A DNA stretch of 64,000 bases from an uncultured Myxococcales bacterium (lineage in GTDB: Bacteria; Myxococcota_A; UBA9042; DTJE01). The stretch covers positions 41,846 through 105,845 of the forward strand of contig CALJUR010000135.1 of the NCBI GenBank assembly GCA_937975765.1, read 5' to 3'. The notes under the pieces were generated by a model. It had not been told where the DNA came from. It did not search any database and saw only the letters and a list, made by a program, of their open reading frames with translations. The translations under genes and the position numbers were made by a program. This document shows, in pieces, positions 58,483 to 64,000 of this stretch; position 1 is the first letter of the stretch, and every line of letters begins with the position of its first letter.

Positions 58483-59376
58483 TCACCGCTTGAAGAGGGC
58501 GCCGTCCAGGTCGATGACCATGCCGGCACGGTTGATGTAGTCCAGCGTCGGGGTGTCGGGCGCGGGCAGGTAGACCATGCCCCCCTCGGCCGGCGCGAAC
58601 CGCTTCACGGCCGCCAGCGCGGCCGCGTTGAACTTCGAGTCCGTCGAGGATTCCACGATCTCGAAGGCCAGGATCTGCCCGGAAGAGTTCATCCGGGTGA
58701 CCTTCACGCGCACCCGCAGCCGCATCAGTGCGTCCTCGGACAGGAACGGCGGGATCGTGAACTGCTCCCGGATCGCCAGGGCCACCTTGCCGGCATAGAG
58801 GTTCCCGGCCTGGCCCTTCGTGCCGCTGCCCCACACGCTGCCGTCCGGCGACCCCACGATCCGGTCCAGCGCCGTCGCCCTCTTGCGCGGGTCGTCGTCC
58901 TCCGGGGCGCCCAGGATGGCCGCCAGCGAGCCGGGCTTGCGCCGGTCCCGTTCGGCGTCCTTCCTCCTCGTTTCCATCTTCGGGAGGTCCTTCCGCGTCG
59001 CGTCGTCCCGGGAGATGTTGACGGCCTCCTCGATCTTCTCGGGCTGCTCGTACTTGGTCAGCTTGGGCAGGCCCTTCTGGTCCTGCGCCAGGCCCAGTTG
59101 CGGGATGACCGAGGCCTCGATGACGCCCAGGTCCGCCACCCCCGGCGAGTCGGGGCCGCGCCGGTCGAATCGCACCGCGTGCAGGGGGCACCGCGCGTCG
59201 CCGCACATCCGGCGGGCCAGCATCCGGGCCTCGACCTCGCCGGACGACTCGCCGACCGCGGTGGCCAGCATCACGGCCAACCCGAGGTGGACCGCCAGCG
59301 CGATGCCGGCCCCGAAGGCCAAGTCCCGCCGGCCGAATCCCCGCCGGTCCCGGTCCGCTGTGCCCGGTCCCCGCAC
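58483..59376 (-). CDS. TolA/TonB-like energy-transducing protein
   Basis: 297 residues, GTG start at 59376, 3 bp after tolR. One N-terminal span (FGAGIALAVHLGLAVMLATA) is followed by an exported charged region (EKIEEAVNISRDDATRKDLP) and a C-terminal TonB/TolA-like domain (about 190-285: YAGKVALAIREQFTIPPFLS, VRVKVTRMNSSGQILAFEIV, ESSTDSKFNAAALAAVKRF). It lacks the very long helical rod of enterobacterial TolA. Its place between tolR and tolB gives the function. Confidence 0.82.
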   Translation of the reverse strand: MRGPGTADRDRRGFGRRDLAFGAGIALAVHLGLAVMLATAVGESSGEVEARMLARRMCGDARCPLHAVRFDRRGPDSPGVADLGVIEASVIPQLGLAQDQKGLPKLTKYEQPEKIEEAVNISRDDATRKDLPKMETRRKDAERDRRKPGSLAAILGAPEDDDPRKRATALDRIVGSPDGSVWGSGTKGQAGNLYAGKVALAIREQFTIPPFLSEDALMRLRVRVKVTRMNSSGQILAFEIVESSTDSKFNAAALAAVKRFAPAEGGMVYLPAPDTPTLDYINRAGMVIDLDGALFKR

Positions 59377-59379
59377 CGA

Positions 59380-59943
59380 TCAGTCCTCCGGCTCCGCCAC
59401 CAGCCCGAACTTCCCGACGCCGGACGCCCGCACCCGCGCCATCACCTTCAGCGCCAGGCCGTACGGGAGGCTCTCGTCGGCGCGCAGGTACATCTCGCCG
59501 TCCCGCTTCAACTTCTCGTTGGCCGCCAGCTTCGCCACCAGCGCGTCCAGGCACGGCCGGAACAGGCGGTCCTCGTCGCGCCCCCACGCCCGCCGCCGCG
59601 CCCCGACGATCCCCTTCAGGTCCGGCGCCAGCGGCAGGCAGTCCACGACCATCGTCTCGCCCACGAAGAACTGCAGGTCCCCGTTGATGCTGAGGACCAG
59701 CTTCCTCTCCTGGGCCAGGTTCACCGGCTCGGCGTCGCTGCGCGGCAGGTTCACCGGCACCTTCTGGTCCACGCGCTCGACCTTCTCGGCCTGCTTCGCC
59801 TGCTGCTTCTCCTGCTGGACCTGCATCGTCTCGATGGAGGACGAGATCATGAAGATGATCAGCAGCACCAGCATCACGTCGACCAGCGGCGTGACGTTGA
59901 TGTCGGCCAGCATCCCCTTGTGGCCCGGGTCGCCCATGCCCAT
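59380..59943 (-). CDS. tolR: TolR/ExbD-family biopolymer transport protein
   Basis: 187 residues. INVTPLVDVMLVLLIIFMIS is the single span with the proton-path Asp of the ExbD/TolR family. The periplasmic domain includes KLVLSINGDLQFFVGETMVV and MYLRADESLPYGLALKVMA. An extra basic segment of about 30 residues (GARRRAWGRDEDRLFRP) is inserted between strands. It works with TolQ as the proton-driven motor; 12 bp downstream of tolQ. Confidence 0.9.
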   Translation of the reverse strand: MGMGDPGHKGMLADINVTPLVDVMLVLLIIFMISSSIETMQVQQEKQQAKQAEKVERVDQKVPVNLPRSDAEPVNLAQERKLVLSINGDLQFFVGETMVVDCLPLAPDLKGIVGARRRAWGRDEDRLFRPCLDALVAKLAANEKLKRDGEMYLRADESLPYGLALKVMARVRASGVGKFGLVAEPED

Positions 59944-59955
59944 GGCGGTCCCTCC

Positions 59956-60669
59956 CTAGTCGCGCAGGAAATGGCGGCGCAGGATGTTCAGGAAGTCGAT
60001 GGAGAAGTTTTCCATCTCGACCACGAACACCCGGATCTTGCTGGTGAAATAGTTGTATGCCATGACGGCCGGGATGGCCGCCAGCAGGCCGATCGCCGTG
60101 GCCACCAGCGCCTGCGCGATGTGCGGCGTCACCGTCTCCAGGATCGGCTTGTCCGGCGAGATGTAGGCGAAGGCGTTCATGATGCCCCAGACGGTGCCGA
60201 ACAGCCCGATGAACGGCGCCGCGGACCCTGTCGTCGCCAGGAACGGGACCAGCCGCTCCAGCCGCGTCTGCTCGTCCTGTTGGGCCCGGCGCAGCGTGCG
60301 TTCGACGTTCGCGAACCCGTGGCCGCCGGCCGTGCTGCCGCCCATGCCCAGCGACGCGACGCTGGCCTGCCCCTCGCCCTGCACCCGGTTCAGTTCCGCG
60401 AAGGCCGCGCGGTACACGCGGGCGATGGGCGCGTCGGGCAGCCGGCGGGCCGCGTCCTGGGCCTCCTCCAGCGTCCCGGACTTCCAGAAGGTCTCCAGGA
60501 ACTCGGCGGTCTGCCGGCGGACCCGGCGGAACGCCAGCCCCTTGATGCCGATGATGAACCAGCAGCCCATCGACATGCCGATCAGCACCAGCAGGACCAT
60601 CAGGACCATGCCGCGCGAGGCGACCACCTGCTCGAAGACGTTGATTCCCAGGGTTTCTGCCGGGGGCAT
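59956..60669 (-). CDS. tolQ: TolQ/MotA/ExbB-family proton channel protein
   Basis: 237 residues with three spans: VLMVLLVLIGMSMGCWFIIG near residues 17-36, then LATTGSAAPFIGLFGTVWGI and ATAIGLLAAIPAVMAYNYFT in the conserved C-terminal channel region. GLFGTVWGIMNAF and AIGLLAAIPAVMAYN are family signatures. It pairs with TolR to energise TolA. First gene of the tol operon, behind an extended -10 (TGGTATCAT). Confidence 0.93.
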   Translation of the reverse strand: MPPAETLGINVFEQVVASRGMVLMVLLVLIGMSMGCWFIIGIKGLAFRRVRRQTAEFLETFWKSGTLEEAQDAARRLPDAPIARVYRAAFAELNRVQGEGQASVASLGMGGSTAGGHGFANVERTLRRAQQDEQTRLERLVPFLATTGSAAPFIGLFGTVWGIMNAFAYISPDKPILETVTPHIAQALVATAIGLLAAIPAVMAYNYFTSKIRVFVVEMENFSIDFLNILRRHFLRD

Positions 60670-60700
60670 CGCGTTTTCCTCCGCGCGTTGGACCGGGCGG

Positions 60701-60709
60701 ATGATACCA
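60701..60709 (-). promoter_or_regulatory. Extended -10 of the tol operon
   Basis: TGGTATCAT on the minus strand, 31 bp before tolQ and back to back with the lgt -10 at 60753. -35 not clear. Confidence 0.4.
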
Positions 60710-60752
60710 CCGGCCCGGGGTCATGGCGTGGCTGCCGACCCGTCCGCCGGGG

Positions 60753-60758
60753 TACAAT
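60753..60758 (+). promoter_or_regulatory. Possible -10 element of lgt
   Basis: TACAAT, 26 bp before the GTG start. -35 weak. Confidence 0.35.
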
Positions 60759-60784
60759 GCCGCGGCCCCCGGTGCGAGGCGCCC

Positions 60785-61732
60785 GTGCACGACACGTTCG
60801 TGGTCTTCGGCATTCCCTTCCCGGCGTACTTCACGCTGCTGATGGGCGGGTACACCTTCCTGGTCTGGGTGGCGCACCGGGACGCGCCGCGGCTGGGGAT
60901 CGACGGCAACGACCTGCTGGACCTGGCGATGGTGCTGATCATCGCGGGCATCATCGGGGCGCGGCTGCTGCACGTGGCGGCGGACGGCTTCTTCATGGAC
61001 TACGTGCACCTGTGCACGGACCCGTTCGCGGTGAAGGGCGAGGTGCTGCCGAAGGGGAAGAAGTGCGCGGTCGACGACGACTGCCTGCCGCTGGCGGCCC
61101 GCGGATACGAGTCGTGCGACCCGTCCACCGGGGTGTGCCACCAGGCGCGGGACTGCCTGCGGGCGTTCAAGTTCTGGTACGGGGGGCTGACGTACTACGG
61201 CGGCCTGGGGCTGGCCATCGGGGTCGGGATCTGGTTCGTGCGCAGGAGGCGGATGCCGCTGTGGAAGGTCGGCGACCTGGCGGGGTACGGGATCCCGCTG
61301 GGGCTGGTCTTCGGCCGGGCGGGGTGCTTCCTGTCCGGCTGCTGCTTCGGGTCGCGGGCGGACCCTCCGTTCGGGGTCGCGTTCCCGGCGCACACGCCGG
61401 CCTGGGACCACCACCTGGAACTGGGCCTGATCGGGAAGGGGGCGCCGGAGTCGTTGCCGGTGTATCCGACGCAACTGTGGGAGGGGATCGCCTGCGCCGC
61501 GATCTTCGCGTACCTGTACTTCTGGCGGCGGAAGCGCCAGCGGTTCGACGGCCAACTGTTCTTCACCTACTGCATGCTGTACGCGGTGGTCCGGTTCGTC
61601 ATCGAGTTCTGGCGGGACGATGCGCGCGGCGGCGTGCTGGGCCTGTCCACGTCGCAGTGGCTGGGGATCCCGCTGTTCGCGTTCGGGGCGTTCATGTGGC
61701 TGCGGGCCCGGCGCCGCGCCGCCGCGCCTTGA
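60785..61732 (+). CDS. lgt: Prolipoprotein diacylglyceryl transferase with a six-cysteine insertion
   Basis: 315 residues from GTG 60785. Lgt features: VFGIPFPAYFTLLMGGY, IIAGIIGARLLHVAAD, FWYGGLTYYGGLGLAIG (Tyr where E. coli has His103, a common variant, as I recall), GRAGCFLSGCCFGSRADPP, YPTQLWEGIACAAIFAYLY, and a last-span RFVIEFWRDDARGG. Between the second span and GGLTYYGG, about 45 extra residues carry six Cys (77, 94, 100, 111, 118, 124) in KKCAVDDDCLP and YESCDPSTGVCHQARDC, the same spacing style as the Cys-rich lipoproteins nearby. The loop probably faces the periplasm. Lgt attaches diacylglycerol to lipobox Cys. Confidence 0.93.
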   Translation: MHDTFVVFGIPFPAYFTLLMGGYTFLVWVAHRDAPRLGIDGNDLLDLAMVLIIAGIIGARLLHVAADGFFMDYVHLCTDPFAVKGEVLPKGKKCAVDDDCLPLAARGYESCDPSTGVCHQARDCLRAFKFWYGGLTYYGGLGLAIGVGIWFVRRRRMPLWKVGDLAGYGIPLGLVFGRAGCFLSGCCFGSRADPPFGVAFPAHTPAWDHHLELGLIGKGAPESLPVYPTQLWEGIACAAIFAYLYFWRRKRQRFDGQLFFTYCMLYAVVRFVIEFWRDDARGGVLGLSTSQWLGIPLFAFGAFMWLRARRRAAAP

Positions 61733-61765
61733 TGCCGCCTTGCGCGTCTGGTACGGTGCTGCCCC

Positions 61766-63811
61766 ATGGCCGGGTCCGATGCAGGAAAGGTCGTGTTCGC
61801 CCGTACCCGGCAGGGGGTCGTCGCCGGGGTCGTCGTCGACCGCACCCCGCCCCGCCTGTCCGTGCTGACCGAGGCCGCCGCCCGCGAGACGTGGACCGAG
61901 GACAAGGTCTTCTTCACGGCCGATGCGCGGGTGCCGCTGCACGCGGCCCGGCCCGCGGCCGAGATGCTGGTCGCCTTCAAGGAGCGCGTCGAGGAGGCCC
62001 TGGCCGGGGTGGACCTGCCCGGCCTGTGGGACGTGGTCGTGATGGACGGCGGCCGGTACTCGGTGGGCGACCTGGCGGACCTGGCCTTCCCGGCGCCGGG
62101 GCCCGAGCAGCGGGCGGCCGTCGCCTGGGCGCTGGCCCTGGACGAAACGCACTTCAAGCCGGTGCACGGCGGGGGGTTCGCGCCGCACTCCCGGGAGGCG
62201 GTCGAGGCCGCCGCGCGACGGAAGGTGCACGAGGCGCAGGAGAAGGAGCGCCTGGACCGGGCCGCCGCGCGGCTGCAGGCGGCGCTGGACTTCACCGAGA
62301 CGCTGGACGAGTCGGACGCCGCGACCCGGCAGGGCGTGGCCTGGCTGAAGGCGCTGGCGGTGTTCGGGCCGGACGAGGACCGCGACGCCCAGCGCGGGCT
62401 GGACCTGCTGGAGGCGCTGACCGGCGGGACGGGCGGCGACGCGGACCTGCGGGCCTTCGAGCTGCTGGTGCGGCTGCACGTGTTCCACGAGGACGAGGTG
62501 CTGGGGATCCACCGGCACCGGCTGCGGCGGGAGTTCCCGGAGGACGTGCTGGCCGAGGCGGCGCGGATCGCGACGGCGCCGCTGCCGGACGTCGAGACCG
62601 CGGACCGGGAGGCGCTGCGGGCGGGCGGCGGGACGCCCGGGCCGATCGCGATCGACGACCCGTGGACCAGCGACGTGGACGACGCGCTGTGCCTGGACCT
62701 GTCCGGGACCGACGCCCGGGTGCACGTGCTGATCGCGGACCCCAGCGCGGCGTGCACGCTGGACGGCATCGTGGGGCGGGAGGGCGCGACGCGGGCGGCC
62801 AGCCTGTACCTGCCGACCGGCAAGGTCCCGATGCTGCCGCCGGTGCTGTCGGAAGGCATCCTGTCGCTGGACGGCGGGGCGGACCGGCCGATGCTCGACT
62901 TCGCGTGCTCGCTGTCGGCGGACGGGCTGGTGACGGGGTTCCGGGTGGTGCCGGTGTACGCGACGCTGGCGCGACGGATGACCTACGACCAGGTGGACGC
63001 GGTGCTGGCCGACCCGGCGTCGGCGGATCCGGCGGCAGGTGCGCTGCGGACGCTGCGGACGCTGGCGGAGGCGCTGCGCCGGCGGCGCATCGATGCCGGG
63101 GCCGTGCTGGTGGACCGGGACGACGTGTCGGTGCGGGTGGTCGATGGCGTGCCGATGCTGAAGCGTCAGGCGGCGGACTCGCCGGCGCGGCGGCTGGTGC
63201 AGGAGTTCATGGTGCTGGCCTGCTCGCAGGCGGGGCGGTTCGCGAAGGACAACGACATCCCGCTGGTCTACCGCAAGCAGTCGCCGCCCGACGACAAGGA
63301 CCCGGCGGCGGGCCTGGCGCCGGGGTCGAAGGCGTGGGCGTACAAGATGCTGCGGTCGCTGAAGCGGGCCGAACTGTCCACGACGCCGGAGCCGCACTGG
63401 GGCCTGGGCGTGGCAGGATACACGCAGGTGACGTCGCCGCTTCGGCGGTTCCAGGACTTCCTGGCGCACGTGCAGATCAAGGGGTTCCTGCGCGACCGGA
63501 AGGCGCCGCTGGACGCGGGGCGGATCCTGCGGGCGTTCGGCGACCTGGAGGCGCAGGCGGACGCGCTTCTGGCGACCGAGCGCGAGGCGAAGCGGTACTG
63601 GCTGCTGAAGTGGCTGGCGCAGTCGATCGGGCGCGAGGTCGAGGGCGAGGTGGTGGCGGTGCAGGGGTCGAGGGCGCTGGTGGAACTGGACGAGACGGCG
63701 CTGGTGCTGCCGGTGCCGGGCCTGGGCCACGTGGCTCCGGGCAGCCGGGTGCGGGCACGGGTGCGCGAGGTGGACCCCCGCCGCGACCGCGTGACGCTGG
63801 GGGCCCTGTAG
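61766..63811 (+). CDS. RNB-domain ribonuclease (RNase II/R family)
   Basis: 681 residues from ATG 61766. The N-terminal 290 residues form an RNase II-like lead domain with a charged helix (KVHEAQEKERLDRAAARLQA). The RNB catalytic site is IAIDDPWTSDVDDALCLDLS, with the four clustered Asp, and its end is YTQVTSPLRRFQDFLAHVQ. A C-terminal S1-like strand set (EVEGEVVAVQGSRALVELDE) closes the protein. It degrades RNA 3' to 5'. It is shorter than RNase R and lacks the cold-shock pair. The TAG stop lies inside a palindromic repeat. Confidence 0.9.
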   Translation: MAGSDAGKVVFARTRQGVVAGVVVDRTPPRLSVLTEAAARETWTEDKVFFTADARVPLHAARPAAEMLVAFKERVEEALAGVDLPGLWDVVVMDGGRYSVGDLADLAFPAPGPEQRAAVAWALALDETHFKPVHGGGFAPHSREAVEAAARRKVHEAQEKERLDRAAARLQAALDFTETLDESDAATRQGVAWLKALAVFGPDEDRDAQRGLDLLEALTGGTGGDADLRAFELLVRLHVFHEDEVLGIHRHRLRREFPEDVLAEAARIATAPLPDVETADREALRAGGGTPGPIAIDDPWTSDVDDALCLDLSGTDARVHVLIADPSAACTLDGIVGREGATRAASLYLPTGKVPMLPPVLSEGILSLDGGADRPMLDFACSLSADGLVTGFRVVPVYATLARRMTYDQVDAVLADPASADPAAGALRTLRTLAEALRRRRIDAGAVLVDRDDVSVRVVDGVPMLKRQAADSPARRLVQEFMVLACSQAGRFAKDNDIPLVYRKQSPPDDKDPAAGLAPGSKAWAYKMLRSLKRAELSTTPEPHWGLGVAGYTQVTSPLRRFQDFLAHVQIKGFLRDRKAPLDAGRILRAFGDLEAQADALLATEREAKRYWLLKWLAQSIGREVEGEVVAVQGSRALVELDETALVLPVPGLGHVAPGSRVRARVREVDPRRDRVTLGAL

Positions 63812-63833
63812 GGCGGGGGCCCCGTCCCCCGCC
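63808..63833 (+). repeat. GC-rich palindromic repeat, copy 6 (contains stop codon of RNB gene)
   Basis: GTAG, then the GGCGGGGG / CCCCCGCC stem in the opposite orientation to copies 1-5. TAG at 63809-63811 ends the ribonuclease gene. Confidence 0.85.
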
Positions 63834-63836
63834 ACC

Positions 63837-63862
63837 GTATGGGTGGGGCCCCGTCCCCCGCC
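63837..63862 (+). repeat. Diverged copy 7 of the palindromic repeat
   Basis: GTATGGGTGGGGCCCCGTCC and the rest of the core follow copy 6 after 3 bp. One stem arm is altered (GGTGGGG), so pairing is weaker. The tandem pair resembles that at 4149-4206. Confidence 0.6.
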
Positions 63863-63864
63863 TG

Positions 63865-64000
63865 TTCCCGCCCGAGCACGGAGGCGGAGTCCGCGGGTTT
63901 CCGCAGGAAACTCCGGACGCAGACGGAGTCGCCTCGGGCGCACTGGTTCCCGCCCGAGCACGGAGGCGGAGTCCGCGGGTTTCCGCAGGAAACTCCGGAC
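63865..64000. repeat. 82-bp tandem repeat beginning at the window edge
   Basis: The unit starting TTCCCGCCCGAGCACGGAGG at 63865 begins again, identically over 54 bp, at 63947 and is cut by the window end. Inside each unit are GCGGA-N-TCCGC and the hairpin GTTTCC-GCA-GGAAAC. No reading frame or ribosome-binding site is evident. The array probably continues to the right. Its nature (structured RNA, minisatellite, long-unit repeat) is unknown. Confidence 0.75.

Noticed and set aside
63865..64000. CRISPR array
   Set aside because: Only one complete unit is visible, the 54-bp identical part is unusually long, no cas gene is nearby, and the 28-bp part resembles the unit itself. A tandem repeat fits better, though the next units would decide.

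Overview
The window is very GC-rich with strongly G/C-ending codons, and its gene content is that of a Gram-negative envelope: lgt, lnt, a Tol operon, outer-membrane barrel proteins and many lipoproteins. A protein made of MopE-type Asp/Cys repeats with a MYXO-CTERM-like tail, a TIGR04551-like outer-membrane protein and large cysteine-rich lipoproteins point to Myxococcota or a close deltaproteobacterial lineage. This assignment is inferred from protein families. NfnAB hints at a ferredoxin-linked, possibly anaerobic or fermentative metabolism.

Layout. 1-3.3 kb (minus): partial BtuF-like binding lipoprotein, Kazal-domain lipoprotein, outer-membrane barrel protein. 3.4-8.3 kb: DPM1-like glycosyltransferase, M24 and M20 peptidases, an orphan PqqD-like protein, a membrane protein. 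8.3-14 kb: nfnBA, a PpiD-like periplasmic chaperone, ribBA. 14.2-23.2 kb: two tandem paralogous Cys-rich lipoproteins, an M23 peptidoglycan peptidase, the TIGR04551-like protein and the MopE-repeat protein. 23.2-28.5 kb (mostly minus): recO, a RodZ-like HTH protein, two small proteins, two large proteins of unknown function. 28.6-34.4 kb (plus): ATP-grasp ligase, GNAT, clpX, HIT, TPR protein, lnt. 34.4-37.5 kb: a small membrane protein, then an operon of VKOR-DsbA fusion, OmpA-like protein and TlpA-like thioredoxin.

37.5-48.7 kb (minus) is the most unusual region: an extracellular contractile injection system (eCIS, Afp/PVC type) operon. It holds the DUF4255 terminator protein, sheath 1, tube 1, a tail-assembly protein, a DUF6760-like protein, sheath 2, tube 2, a 1197-residue Pro/Ala-rich protein of unknown function, a LysM baseplate-hub protein and a GpD/VgrG-like hub protein. 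It stops there. The gp25, PAAR spike, gp6/J baseplate, tape-measure and AAA+ ATPase genes that normally follow are absent from the window. A TTGACA promoter overlapping a 9-bp inverted repeat precedes the operon, and strong hairpins bracket the tube 1 gene.

48.9-64 kb: a lipoprotein, uvrA, a PP2C phosphatase, a LuxC-LuxE-aminotransferase cluster (candidate fatty aldehyde/amine pathway) downstream of tolQ-tolR-tolA-tolB, lgt with a Cys-rich insertion, and an RNB ribonuclease. A GC-rich palindrome, GGCGGGGG-N6-CCCCCGCC, recurs at 3' gene ends and supplies the TAG stop codon of three genes. An 82-bp tandem repeat begins at the right edge. Secreted Cys-rich proteins, the VKOR-DsbA fusion and the Cys-rich Lgt together suggest an envelope specialised for disulfide-rich lipoproteins. 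No gene-free stretch exceeds 300 bp, and I saw no tRNA, rRNA, transposase or integrase.
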